Shown here piece after piece: positions 1 through 8,549 of a stretch of 20,203 nt of DNA. Location of the stretch: positions 1-20,203 of the forward strand of contig CAOJQZ010000043.1 in assembly GCA_948441955.1 (NCBI GenBank). The letters run 5' to 3'. Numbering within the stretch: the stretch's first letter is position 1; each line of letters starts with the position of its first letter. The translations under genes and the position numbers were made by a program. This DNA is from an uncultured Lachnospiraceae bacterium. GTDB taxonomy: Bacteria > Bacillota > Clostridia > Lachnospirales > Lachnospiraceae. The notes beneath the pieces were generated by a model. It saw only the letters and a list, made by a program, of their open reading frames with translations. It was not told the origin of the DNA and did no database searches.

Positions 1-2
1 TT

Positions 3-443
3 TTATCCTTTTGCCTCCACCTTTAACCGAATCTCACAGTCTGCAATCTTATCTCCGCCCACGTCCAGCGCATACTGTACATATACGTCTATCTGGTCTT
101 CTGTTTCATGGAACTCCATCTCTTTTGTATGAGTCCCTACCACGATTGAACCGTAGGGTGTCTCATACTGGGTGACCGCAAGCTTCCCTTTCTCAAAAAA
201 CATATGGGTGTTGGTGAGGCCGGATTTGTCAACCTCTAAAAATTCATCTTCCTTAATCTTAATCTTGCTCTTAATTGTCCCGGACATTCCTTCCACTGGC
301 TCCTCATAGAGGATATAATGCTTTCCGTTCTTAAAGTAATACGTGGCGGGACAGATAACCTCCACAGGCTCTGCCTCCTCGTCCGGCGCCATGCTCATCT
401 CATAGTGAAATCCGGATATGGTAACCAATACGTCCTTCGTCAT
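3..443 (-). CDS. DUF1934 (YwiB-like) beta-barrel protein
   Basis: A 146-residue soluble protein with the alternating hydrophobic strand pattern of the DUF1934/YwiB family (calycin-like beta-barrel). The recognisable parts are the opening VLVTISGFHYE, a central GMSGTIKSKIKIKEDEF and the late YVQYALDVGG. No signal peptide or membrane segment is visible. The biochemical role of the family is not established. It lies directly behind pfkA, so it is probably cotranscribed with it. I placed the start at the ATG at 443, 15 bp after the pfkA stop. An in-frame GTG at 452 would add three residues. Neither start has a good Shine-Dalgarno sequence, so translation may depend on coupling to pfkA. The family call is from remembered sequence pattern; the length fits the family. 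Confidence 0.8.
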   Translation of the reverse strand: MTKDVLVTISGFHYEMSMAPDEEAEPVEVICPATYYFKNGKHYILYEEPVEGMSGTIKSKIKIKEDEFLEVDKSGLTNTHMFFEKGKLAVTQYETPYGSIVVGTHTKEMEFHETEDQIDVYVQYALDVGGDKIADCEIRLKVEAKG

Positions 444-458
444 AGGCTGCACACTGCA

Positions 459-1436
459 TTACAATGCAAGGAGCTTCGCAATATCATACTGATACGGCGG
501 AATCTCTTTCTTCATGCCAAGGGCCTCGTCAATGTCAAAGTCCACATACTGTCCGTGTCTGTAACCTACTACGCGGTTTGATTTTCCTGCAATTAAAAGG
601 TCTACAGCCATTGCGCCCATGATGGAAGCATATACTCTGTCCTTACAGGTCGGGCTCCCGCCGCGCTGCATGTGGCCGATAATCGTAGCGCGGGTTTCCA
701 TGCCGGTAGCCTCCTCAATTCTCTTTGCCATATTGATCGAATCGCCGATACCCTCTGCATTGATGATAATATAATTCTTCTTCCCGCGTCTTCTGTTTTC
801 CTGAATATCCTTAACAATAATCTCCTCATTGTAATCATGCTCCTCAGGCAGGAGAATGCGCTCCGCGCCATTGGCAATTCCGCACCACAATGCGAGATAT
901 CCTGCATCTCTTCCCATAACTTCAATAATAGAACATCTCTCATGAGAGGTAGACGTATCACGTACCTTATCAATTGCTTCCATCGCTGTATTTACTGCCG
1001 TATCAAATCCGATGGTATACTCTGTACAGTCAATATCAAGATCAATGGTACCTGGAACGCCTACGGTATTAACCCCCAGATTCGCAAGCTTCTGAGCGCC
1101 GGCAAAGGAACCGTCTCCGCCGATAACCACCAGGCCGTCGATACCGTACTTTTTGCAGATAGCAGCCGCCTTCTGCTGTCCGTCCTCGGTACGCATTTCA
1201 TCACATCTTGCTGTCTGAAGGATCGTGCCTCCCCGCTGAATCGTGTCAGATACATCTCTTGCAGACAGATCAATAATCTCTTCGTTTAAAAGTCCCTGGT
1301 AGCCTTTTCTGATTCCTCTTACTTTGAGTCCCTTTCCAAGGCCGGTTCTTACTACCGCGCGGATAGCTGCATTCATGCCCGGAGCGTCTCCTCCGCTGGT
1401 AAGAACACCGATTGTACGAATTATTTTCTGTGCCAT
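459..1436 (-). CDS. pfkA: ATP-dependent 6-phosphofructokinase
   Basis: Phosphorylates fructose 6-phosphate to fructose 1,6-bisphosphate in glycolysis; cytoplasmic and normally tetrameric. At 325 residues it matches the bacterial PfkA length (about 320). Visible motifs are GGDAPGMNAAIR (residues 15-26), GGDGSFAG (106-113) and the catalytic loop PGTIDLDID with catalytic Asp132. The Gly in GGDGS and the Gly in PGTID are the residues that mark ATP rather than pyrophosphate users. An oddity is Leu133, which sits where the common TIDND motif has Asn. MGRDAGYLALW corresponds to the MGR substrate-binding motif. An upstream in-frame ATG at 1451 is rejected because it lies inside the GGAGGAG ribosome site that serves the ATG at 1436. 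A promoter lies upstream, across the dnaE stop. Confidence 0.96.
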   Translation of the reverse strand: MAQKIIRTIGVLTSGGDAPGMNAAIRAVVRTGLGKGLKVRGIRKGYQGLLNEEIIDLSARDVSDTIQRGGTILQTARCDEMRTEDGQQKAAAICKKYGIDGLVVIGGDGSFAGAQKLANLGVNTVGVPGTIDLDIDCTEYTIGFDTAVNTAMEAIDKVRDTSTSHERCSIIEVMGRDAGYLALWCGIANGAERILLPEEHDYNEEIIVKDIQENRRRGKKNYIIINAEGIGDSINMAKRIEEATGMETRATIIGHMQRGGSPTCKDRVYASIMGAMAVDLLIAGKSNRVVGYRHGQYVDFDIDEALGMKKEIPPYQYDIAKLLAL

Positions 1437-1442
1437 GATTAT

Positions 1443-1449
1443 CTCCTCC
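1443..1449 (-). promoter_or_regulatory. Ribosome binding site of pfkA
   Basis: The minus strand reads GGAGGAG, six bases before the ATG at 1436. This near-perfect site decides the start and makes the in-frame ATG at 1451 an unlikely alternative. Confidence 0.85.
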
Positions 1450-1487
1450 ATTGTACGTTTCTATTTAGATTACTACCGTCATGCCAC

Positions 1488-1516
1488 ATTTTACAGGAAT
1501 TATACCTCGTTTTCAA
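1488..1516 (-). promoter_or_regulatory. Predicted sigma-A promoter for pfkA
   Basis: On the minus strand a -35 box TTGAAA (1516-1511) is separated by exactly 17 bases from a -10 box TAAAAT (1493-1488); each differs from consensus by one base. The -35 box lies in the last codons of dnaE. Transcription would begin near 1481 and leave a leader of about 45 bases before the pfkA ATG. This suggests that pfkA and the DUF1934 gene can be expressed independently of dnaE. A perfect TATAAT also occurs at 1504-1499 but has only a weak -35 partner (TAGAAA, 18-base spacing). Confidence 0.55.
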
Positions 1517-4500
1517 TGGATTTTTCTATTACTTTTACACAAGATTCTCCCAGATAATTCGTCAATCTGCTCAATAGCCCTGGCTCCGCGCATACATTCC
1601 GGTTTTCCGGGAGTCTCTTGACCGCCCGCTCGGCCCGGCAGAAGATAACCACCTGGTCTTCTCCGTCTGAGCTTTCCATCATATCGTAAAGAAACTGCTC
1701 CTCCTTAAGAAAGGCCGCCTTGTTTGCAAACTGAAGCCACAGCTCCTTTTTTGTCTGCTCAAAGGGAATAACGGCCTCACAGATAAGCTTGCTGGGGGCG
1801 TCGTCTTCCTCGGATACTCTGCCCTGTACAAAGATCTTATTCTCTTCCTCCAGATAGCTTCGGTATTTCTCATAATCTCTCGGAAACACCACCACCTCCA
1901 CAGTTCCCACCAGATCCTCCAGCGTGAGGAAACACATAGTCTTATTGGTCTTCGTATACTTGATCGTCCTTCCTGCAATGATACCTCCTACCGTTTCTCT
2001 TGCGCCCTCCCGGACCTTCGTACGGCGGGTCTCCTCGTCAAGCTGAAAGTCCAGCGTTGTCCGTGAAGTGTTTCTGCGCCATTTTTCCTCATAGTCCTCC
2101 ATCGGATGTCCGCTTAAATAAACGCCCAGCACTTCCTTTTCAAATGCAAGCTTCGTCTCCTTTTCATATTCTCCCACATCTGGAAGAGGAATTGCAAACT
2201 CCGGCTTCTGGTCTTCATCCACCATGTCAAACAATGACATCTGCCCCGCCATGGAATTCTTCTTCTCCTGCTGCACCTGGTCAAGCACCCGAACATAGAC
2301 AATCATAAACTGCTTTCTCGTCCCCTGAAAGCTGTCAAAGGCCCCGGATTTGATAAAGTTTTCGATTGTCCTTTTATTGATTTCCTTTCCGGACATACGC
2401 TCTATAAAGTCCTTAAGGGACGTAAAATCCCCCCGTTCCTTCCGCTCTGCTATGATCCCCTCTATCACAGTTCTGCCCACGCTCTTAATCGCGGCAAGGC
2501 CGAACCTGATATTTCCTCTGTCTACGGAAAATGTAGCCGTTCCCTTATTAATATCCGGAGGCAGAATCTTAATTCCCATCTGCCGGCAGGTATAGATATA
2601 CTCTGACACCTTGGCGGAGTTATCAATACAGGACGTCATAAGGGCCGCCATAAATTCCACCGGATAATAATATTTTAACCAGGCTGTCTGGTACGCCACC
2701 ACTGCATAGGCCGCCGCATGAGACTTGTTAAACGCATATTTTGCAAAGTCAATCATCTCGTCATAGATTTTATTCGCCGTCCTCTCGTCAATCCCATTTG
2801 CAATACAGCCGGGTACCTGTTCTTCTTCATTTCCATAGACAAAGCTCTGACGTTCTTTCTGCATAACGTCTCCCTTTTTCTTAGACATGGCCCGTCTTAA
2901 AAGGTCGCTTCTTCCCAGAGTATATCCCGCCAGATCCCGCACAATCTGCATCACCTGCTCCTGATATACAATACAGCCGTAGGTGGGCTCCAGAATCCCC
3001 TCAAGCTGGGGACAGTCATAGGTGATAAGCTCCGGGTTGTTCTTTCCCTTAATATACTGAGGGATAAAATCCATCGGTCCCGGACGGTACAGGGAAATTC
3101 CCGCAATAACATCCTCCAGGCTTCTGGGCTTTAACTCCTTCATAAAGCTCTTCATCCCCGCGCTTTCAAGCTGAAACACGCCGTCTGTCCTTCCGCTCCC
3201 GATAGAATCATACACCGCCTTGTCTCCGTAATCAATGTGATCCATATCAATACGCTTTCCCGCGCTTATGCCTGCAAGATCCACCGCATCCCGTATAACC
3301 GTAAGGGTACGAAGGCCAAGAAAATCCATTTTAAGAAGTCCCAGCTCCTCAAGGGTGGTCATAGTAAACTGGGTGGTCACCGAACCGTCCGAGCCAAGGG
3401 ACAAGGGGACATATTCATCCACCGCCTTCTGGCTGATAACAACTCCCGCCGCATGCATGGAGGTGTGTCTTGGCAGTCCCTCCAGACGCATGGACATATC
3501 AATAAGCTCTTTTACCTGGGGATCCTCTTCGTAGGATTTCTTAAGATCCTGGCTGCTCTTAAGAGCACGCTCAAGGGTAATGTTCAATTCCTTCGGAATC
3601 ATCTTTGCTATGTTGTCTACAAATGCATAGGGCAGATCCATAACTCTTCCCACATCCCGAATCACACCCCTGGCAGCAAGCGTACCAAAGGTCACAATCT
3701 GCACTACCCGGTCCGCACCGTATTTTTGTACTACATAATCAATAACCTCCTGTCTTCTCTCAAAGCAGAAATCCACGTCAATATCCGGCATGGATACACG
3801 CTCCGGATTCAGGAAACGCTCAAAAAGCAGCTGATATCTTATGGGATCAATCGTGGTAATCCCCAGACAGTAGGAAACGATGCTGCCCGCCGCAGAGCCT
3901 CTTCCCGGCCCCACCATGATACCGTGATCTTTCGCATACTTGATAAAATCCCATACGATCAGGAAGTAATCCACATAGCCCATGGACTGAATGACGGAAA
4001 GCTCATAGGCAAGACGCTGCCGCAGCTCTTCCGACGGATCCGGGTAGCGTTTCTCAAGGCCCTCATAACACAATCTGTTCAGATATTCCCAGGAGGTACA
4101 GCCCTCCGGCACATCGTATTTGGGAAGCTTGGTTACGCCGAACTCAATCTCAACATTACACCTGTCGGCAATCTTCTGTGTGTTTTCAAGGGCTTGCAGC
4201 GCATAGGGGAAGAGACGTCTCATCTCCTCCTCCGATTTGATATAATACTGACCGCCCTCATACCGCATGCGATCCTCATCCGCTAATTTCTTGCCTGTCT
4301 GGATACAGAGCAGAATGTCGTGAGGCTTTTCATCCTCCGCATAGGTATAATGCACGTCATTGGTTGCTGCAAGCTCTATCCCCGTTTCCTGGGACATGCG
4401 CAGCAGCGACTGGTTTACCATCTGCTGCTGGGGAATTCCGTGGTCCTGCAGCTCCAAAAAGAAATTTCCCTTCCCGAATATTTCCTCATACCGGAGAGCA

Positions 4501-4976
4501 GCCGCCTTTCCTTCCCCGTACATCCCCCGGGCAATGTTCTTCTGCACCTCTCCCGCAAGACATGCGCTGAGGGCAATAATCCCCTCATGATATTCCCGAA
4601 GAACCTCCATATCAACACGGGGCTTGTAGTAATATCCTTCTGTATAGCCTTTGGAAACAATCTTTACAAGATTCTGATAGCCTTCATTATTCTCGGCAAG
4701 CAAGACAAGGTGATAATACCTGTCGTCGCCTCCTCCCGCCGCCTCCTTGTCAAATCTGGATCCCGGCGCTACATACACCTCGCAGCCAAGCACCGGCTTA
4801 ATGTCCGCGGCCCTGGCAGCTTTATAGAAATCAATTACACCAAACATACAGCCGTGATCTGTAATCGCCACGCTGTTCATTCCAAGCTCCTTTACCCTGG
4901 AGACGCATTCCTTTATCTTGTTGGAGCCGTCCAGAAGACTGTATTCTGTATGGACATGCAGATGTGCAAAGCTCAT
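1500..4976 (-). CDS. dnaE: DNA polymerase III subunit alpha
   Basis: The catalytic alpha subunit of a bacterial C-family replicative polymerase, 1158 residues, full length for DnaE. An N-terminal PHP domain (about 1-205) begins HLHVHTEYSLLDG and keeps the ligand-like residues HxH (7, 9), TDHG and GCEVY. The polymerase core holds PDIDVDF with Asp400 and Asp402, and the third catalytic Asp551 in KMDFLGLRTL, closely matching the spacing known from E. coli DnaE. A helix-hairpin-helix region follows near 800-850 and an OB-fold domain near 985-1070. The order of domains separates it from PolC, which carries an inserted exonuclease domain. The ATG at 4976 is preceded by AGGAAGG. Low-GC Firmicutes usually also have PolC; that gene is not in this window. 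Confidence 0.97.
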   Translation of the reverse strand: MSFAHLHVHTEYSLLDGSNKIKECVSRVKELGMNSVAITDHGCMFGVIDFYKAARAADIKPVLGCEVYVAPGSRFDKEAAGGGDDRYYHLVLLAENNEGYQNLVKIVSKGYTEGYYYKPRVDMEVLREYHEGIIALSACLAGEVQKNIARGMYGEGKAAALRYEEIFGKGNFFLELQDHGIPQQQMVNQSLLRMSQETGIELAATNDVHYTYAEDEKPHDILLCIQTGKKLADEDRMRYEGGQYYIKSEEEMRRLFPYALQALENTQKIADRCNVEIEFGVTKLPKYDVPEGCTSWEYLNRLCYEGLEKRYPDPSEELRQRLAYELSVIQSMGYVDYFLIVWDFIKYAKDHGIMVGPGRGSAAGSIVSYCLGITTIDPIRYQLLFERFLNPERVSMPDIDVDFCFERRQEVIDYVVQKYGADRVVQIVTFGTLAARGVIRDVGRVMDLPYAFVDNIAKMIPKELNITLERALKSSQDLKKSYEEDPQVKELIDMSMRLEGLPRHTSMHAAGVVISQKAVDEYVPLSLGSDGSVTTQFTMTTLEELGLLKMDFLGLRTLTVIRDAVDLAGISAGKRIDMDHIDYGDKAVYDSIGSGRTDGVFQLESAGMKSFMKELKPRSLEDVIAGISLYRPGPMDFIPQYIKGKNNPELITYDCPQLEGILEPTYGCIVYQEQVMQIVRDLAGYTLGRSDLLRRAMSKKKGDVMQKERQSFVYGNEEEQVPGCIANGIDERTANKIYDEMIDFAKYAFNKSHAAAYAVVAYQTAWLKYYYPVEFMAALMTSCIDNSAKVSEYIYTCRQMGIKILPPDINKGTATFSVDRGNIRFGLAAIKSVGRTVIEGIIAERKERGDFTSLKDFIERMSGKEINKRTIENFIKSGAFDSFQGTRKQFMIVYVRVLDQVQQEKKNSMAGQMSLFDMVDEDQKPEFAIPLPDVGEYEKETKLAFEKEVLGVYLSGHPMEDYEEKWRRNTSRTTLDFQLDEETRRTKVREGARETVGGIIAGRTIKYTKTNKTMCFLTLEDLVGTVEVVVFPRDYEKYRSYLEEENKIFVQGRVSEEDDAPSKLICEAVIPFEQTKKELWLQFANKAAFLKEEQFLYDMMESSDGEDQVVIFCRAERAVKRLPENRNVCAEPGLLSRLTNYLGESCVKVIEKSIENEV

Positions 4977-5036
4977 TCTTATTTTCCTTCCTGTTTTTCT
5001 GATTTTTTCTACTCTGGCTGTAATTCAATTATTTAT

Positions 5037-5065
5037 ATTGTAGCACGGTTTTATTTTTGTTTCTA
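5037..5065 (-). promoter_or_regulatory. Predicted promoter for dnaE
   Basis: Minus strand: -35-like TAGAAA (5065-5060), a 17-base spacer, and -10 TACAAT (5042-5037) preceded by TGC, which makes an extended -10 element. The weak -35 is compensated by the extended -10. It lies 61 bases upstream of the dnaE start and back to back with the promoter of the plus-strand glycosyltransferase. Confidence 0.5.
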
Positions 5066-5081
5066 TATTTTTGTCCGCTTA

Positions 5082-5110
5082 TTGAACTTCTGTTTCCCCT
5101 CTGCTATTAT
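5082..5110 (+). promoter_or_regulatory. Predicted promoter for the plus-strand glycosyltransferase
   Basis: TTGAAC at 5082-5087, a 17-base spacer and TATTAT at 5105-5110 give a good sigma-A type promoter. The start of transcription would fall near 5117, about 25 bases before the ATG at 5142. Its -35 box is 16 bases from the -35 box of the divergent dnaE promoter, so the two polymerases could compete. Confidence 0.6.
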
Positions 5111-5141
5111 AGTAACAAATCTTTTTTAAGGAAAACATAGA

Positions 5142-6122
5142 ATGAAGCTTGAGATAATAATTCCTAATTACAACGGCGGCCGTTTTCTTCCCATATGCCT
5201 TGATTCATTGAGGGAACAGACCTATACTGACTTTTGCATTACTGTCGTGGATAACGGTTCCTCGGATGACAGTCTCTCTCTGCTGTCCCGGCGCTATCCT
5301 GAGGTTTCCCTTATCCGGCTGTCCCGCAACCGGGGCTTCGCCGCTGCTGCAAACGAAGGAATCCTGCATACAGAAAGCCCCTATGTGATGCTTCTGAATA
5401 ACGACACCGCCCTTGACCCCGACTGCATCCGGCGGCTCATGAAAAGTATCTCCGGAAAGGCTGATGTCTTTTCCGCGGGAGCAAATATTCTCCATATGAA
5501 AAATCCCCGGAAAGCAGATACCTCCGGGGACTTCTATACCATCTACGGCTATGCCTTCTGCCGGGATCAGGGACTTCCCTTTCGCAAAAGAAAAGCCGGA
5601 CAGGTCTTTACCTGCTGCGGATGCGCCGTAGTATACCGCCGGGCCCTCCTGAAAAAAACAGGATTATTTTCCTCTGATTATTTCGCCTATCTGGAGGATG
5701 TAGATCTGGGGCTCCGGGCCCGCCGCCTTGGCTATAAAAATATCCTCTCTCCTGGAGCCCTTGTATACCATTACGGAAGCGCCACCACCGGCAGCAGATA
5801 TACCCCCTTTAAGGTATACTATTCTGCCCGTAACAATATCCTGCTCAGACGGGGGAACCTTACATTCTTCCAGCGCGTCCTTCACGCTCCCTTTGTCCTT
5901 TGCGGGACGGTATTAAAATATCTGTACTTCTGCAGGCGCGGACTCCAGCAGCACTACTTAAAGGGCTACCTGGAGGGAAGCAAAACCTCCGGCGCCCGCT
6001 CCCTTGATAACATGGCATATCCGGTCCGGCCATTTAAGTCCTGGATACGAACCGAGCCCTGGATTTTATACGGCACCTTTCTCCATATCCTTCAGTACCT
6101 TTGCCGAAGACTAACGTCTTAG
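5142..6122 (+). CDS. GT2 family glycosyltransferase
   Basis: A 326-residue inverting GT-A fold glycosyltransferase of family 2, expected to add a sugar to a lipid-linked or surface glycan at the inner face of the membrane. The N-terminus LEIIIPNYNGGRFL is the typical first strand. VVDNGSSDDS (36-44) binds the nucleotide, LLNNDTALDPD (84-94) carries the DxD-like metal site, and YLEDVDLGLRARRLGYK holds the ED acceptor-side catalytic motif. This pattern is close to the rhamnosyltransferase-type (WbbL-like) subgroup, but donor and acceptor cannot be read from sequence. A hydrophobic stretch near 245-262 may contact the membrane. The start has AAGGA nine bases upstream. It is the only plus-strand gene in the window and its 3' end overlaps the oppositely oriented two-domain glycosyltransferase by 12 bp. 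Confidence 0.9.
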   Translation: MKLEIIIPNYNGGRFLPICLDSLREQTYTDFCITVVDNGSSDDSLSLLSRRYPEVSLIRLSRNRGFAAAANEGILHTESPYVMLLNNDTALDPDCIRRLMKSISGKADVFSAGANILHMKNPRKADTSGDFYTIYGYAFCRDQGLPFRKRKAGQVFTCCGCAVVYRRALLKKTGLFSSDYFAYLEDVDLGLRARRLGYKNILSPGALVYHYGSATTGSRYTPFKVYYSARNNILLRRGNLTFFQRVLHAPFVLCGTVLKYLYFCRRGLQQHYLKGYLEGSKTSGARSLDNMAYPVRPFKSWIRTEPWILYGTFLHILQYLCRRLTS

Positions 6123-8549
6123 AGAAAAATCATGCCTGTCCAAAGCCAGATTCAGATTATAATTGGGATCGCCGCTTTCCAGAAACTGCTTCCATCTTCT
6201 CTGGAAATATTCAATTTCCTGACGGAATCTCTCTACTTTCTCCTCCGTATCTTCCCTTCCTCTTGTTCTGGACTCGTCATGATACCAGACGGAAAACGGC
6301 TGATAGACAATCAAATACCCCTTCTCCCGCACCCGCATGCAGAAATCTGTATCATTGAAGGCAACCCGAAGCTCCGTATCCATGCCTCCGGCTTCATTAT
6401 AGACAGACTTCTTCACCATCATGCAGGCCGCCGTCACTGCACTGTAATTCTGGGCGCACATAATCCTGCAGAAATATCCCGGATCATTTTTTCCCGCACC
6501 CAGAAACGCGTGTCCTGCAACGCCTCCAAGACCTACAATCACTCCTGCGTGCTGAACGGTATCGTCCGGATACAGAAGCTTTGCTCCCACTACGCCCACA
6601 TCCTCCCGCATACAGTATCCCAGCATCTCACGGATACTTTCCCCTCTCTTAAGCCACGTGTCATTATTAAGCAGCAGCAGGTAATCCCCTTTTGCCTTCT
6701 GCACGGCGAAATTCTGTATGGCAGAATAGTTAAAGCGCCCCTCATACTCAATAACCCTGATATTTTTATATTTTCCGGCAAGCTCCCTGTAATACTCCCG
6801 CGTCTCCTTCTCTTCGCTGTTATTTTCTATGACCAGGATTTCAAAATTACGGTAATCTGATTTTTCTTGTATGGAGCTGATACATTTATGCAGATCCTTC
6901 CTGTGGTCCTTGCTGGGAATGATAATGGAAACCAGCGGTTCTTCTTTCAGCCTATAGACAGAGTGATAGAAGCCGGGAGATACAAAATCAATCTCTGCAT
7001 CAATTCCCACCCTCTTATAATGTGCCAGTATGGCGTTTCTTCCTGCCTCGTATGCATAGTCCTTACTGTTTGGATCCCCTGCCACAGAATTCGGATGAAC
7101 GCGCCAGTGGTACAGTATCTTTGGTATATGAATAATGTTTTTCGTCTTTTCCACGCATCGGAGAATAAGATCATAATCCTGAGAACCGTCATATTCCGGA
7201 TTCAGATACCCGGTTTTATTAAGCAGGCTTCGCCGTACTACATAAAGATGACACATGTAGTTCGCGCTTCTTAATAAATCAATGTTAAAATCCGGCTTAA
7301 AGTGGGGCTGGTAATACTGTTTCCCATCCATAGACACCTTGTCCTCATCCGTATAGATAATCTCTGTCTCCGGAAATTGATTTACCGCCTTCACACATTC
7401 GTAAAGTGCGTCAGGCGCCAGTGTGTCGTCATGATCTGTAAATACGATGAAATCCCCCTCCGCCTTTTGCAGCGCTCGGTTCGTATTCTCAGATATCCGA
7501 AGCCTGCAGCCGTTCTGAATGACGCAGATCCTTGCATCCTTTTCTGCATAGCTCTCAAGAATGTCTTTTATAGGGGATTCCTCGCCGCTTCCGTCCGAGA
7601 GATATAGCTTCCACTTCCTGTAGGTCTGGGCCTGCACGGAAGAAATCAGTTCCTCAATATACCGGCGGGGCGTCTGATAAAGGGGAACCACAACGGAAAA
7701 TTCCGGCTCATACGCAAAGCTTTCTGTCCGCTGCGCGTCCAAATCCCTTTTCTTCGGAAAATATTTGAGCCGAAAAGCCTCATAGGTTCCTGTTTCCTTT
7801 TTCTGAAGCTTCTCAAGCCCCCTCTTTACCGTTTTTTCCAGACCGAACTGCTGATAGTACACCCGGGTCTTCCTAACAATTTCCTTTCCCTTTCTGCAGA
7901 GCTTTCTAACCAGTGATGAGGAAACCGCCTTTTTTACAGTTTCCTCTTTTCCGTCACATCTGGTAACTACCTGTATCTTTCCCGATACCCTTACATTTGT
8001 TTCCAGTATATAGCCGTGAATCCATTCACGGCTGCATTCGGGATACGCAAGCTCCACGTCCGGCCTTCTCTGCATGGAAACGCTTAAGGGCAGCTCCTTT
8101 CCCCGCCGATCCAAAAGTCTTATATCATACTCTTCCTTTGCGATGCACCAGCCCCTTACTATCGTTCCTTGTCCTCCGGGAGCAGCCTCATCTACAGTCA
8201 TATGTATCTGATCCCGAAGCGTCTCAAGCCATGCAGTATCAGCCTGAAACATCTCTCCAAGTTCCAGCCCGCTGCGTTCAAATACTCTTAACTTCTTATA
8301 ATCCCGATAATTATCCGGAAGGCTGACCCAGAAAAAAAACCTCTCCTCACATTCCCCCAGCTGTACATATGCCTCGGGAGTTTTTATCGTCTTCTGTTTA
8401 TGCACCTCGAAGGCAGCGGGGGTGTAGTCCAGGGAAATCAAAATATCTGCGTCCTTCTTACGGTTCTTATCCCAGAAGCCGCAGATCAGAAATTTATTTT
8501 TTTCTGTCACATGAAATCTGCAGTACTGCATATGAAATCGGTTTTCCAT
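6111..8549 (-). CDS. Two-domain GT2 glycosyltransferase
   Basis: An 812-residue protein with two consecutive GT2 domains. The first begins at FSVVVPLYQTP (284) and has TDHDDTLAPD with the metal site at 372-375 and later YDGSQDYDLILRC. The second begins at VSIIIPSKDH (540) and has VIENNSEE, LLLLNNDTW (Asp630) and FNDTDFCMRVREKGY. Such double enzymes are known from O-antigen and other surface glycan loci, where they add two sugars or alternate linkages. The first 280 residues are not recognisable to me as a catalytic domain; residues about 100-210 look beta-rich (GTIVRGWCIAKEEYDI). The ATG follows the stop of the ABC ATPase gene with no gap (TAGATG) and has AGGAG upstream, so the genes form one operon. 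Its last codons overlap the convergent glycosyltransferase gene. Confidence 0.9.
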   Translation of the reverse strand: MENRFHMQYCRFHVTEKNKFLICGFWDKNRKKDADILISLDYTPAAFEVHKQKTIKTPEAYVQLGECEERFFFWVSLPDNYRDYKKLRVFERSGLELGEMFQADTAWLETLRDQIHMTVDEAAPGGQGTIVRGWCIAKEEYDIRLLDRRGKELPLSVSMQRRPDVELAYPECSREWIHGYILETNVRVSGKIQVVTRCDGKEETVKKAVSSSLVRKLCRKGKEIVRKTRVYYQQFGLEKTVKRGLEKLQKKETGTYEAFRLKYFPKKRDLDAQRTESFAYEPEFSVVVPLYQTPRRYIEELISSVQAQTYRKWKLYLSDGSGEESPIKDILESYAEKDARICVIQNGCRLRISENTNRALQKAEGDFIVFTDHDDTLAPDALYECVKAVNQFPETEIIYTDEDKVSMDGKQYYQPHFKPDFNIDLLRSANYMCHLYVVRRSLLNKTGYLNPEYDGSQDYDLILRCVEKTKNIIHIPKILYHWRVHPNSVAGDPNSKDYAYEAGRNAILAHYKRVGIDAEIDFVSPGFYHSVYRLKEEPLVSIIIPSKDHRKDLHKCISSIQEKSDYRNFEILVIENNSEEKETREYYRELAGKYKNIRVIEYEGRFNYSAIQNFAVQKAKGDYLLLLNNDTWLKRGESIREMLGYCMREDVGVVGAKLLYPDDTVQHAGVIVGLGGVAGHAFLGAGKNDPGYFCRIMCAQNYSAVTAACMMVKKSVYNEAGGMDTELRVAFNDTDFCMRVREKGYLIVYQPFSVWYHDESRTRGREDTEEKVERFRQEIEYFQRRWKQFLESGDPNYNLNLALDRHDFSLRR

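Noticed and set aside
3237..4286. A 349-codon open frame on the plus strand inside dnaE
   Set aside because: It lies fully antisense to a certain dnaE gene, the product has no recognisable domain or sensible composition, and there is no ribosome site or promoter. It is a shadow of dnaE codon use.
4320..5129. A 269-codon plus-strand open frame across the dnaE start
   Set aside because: It covers the dnaE N-terminal coding region and both divergent promoters, and its product shows no family features.
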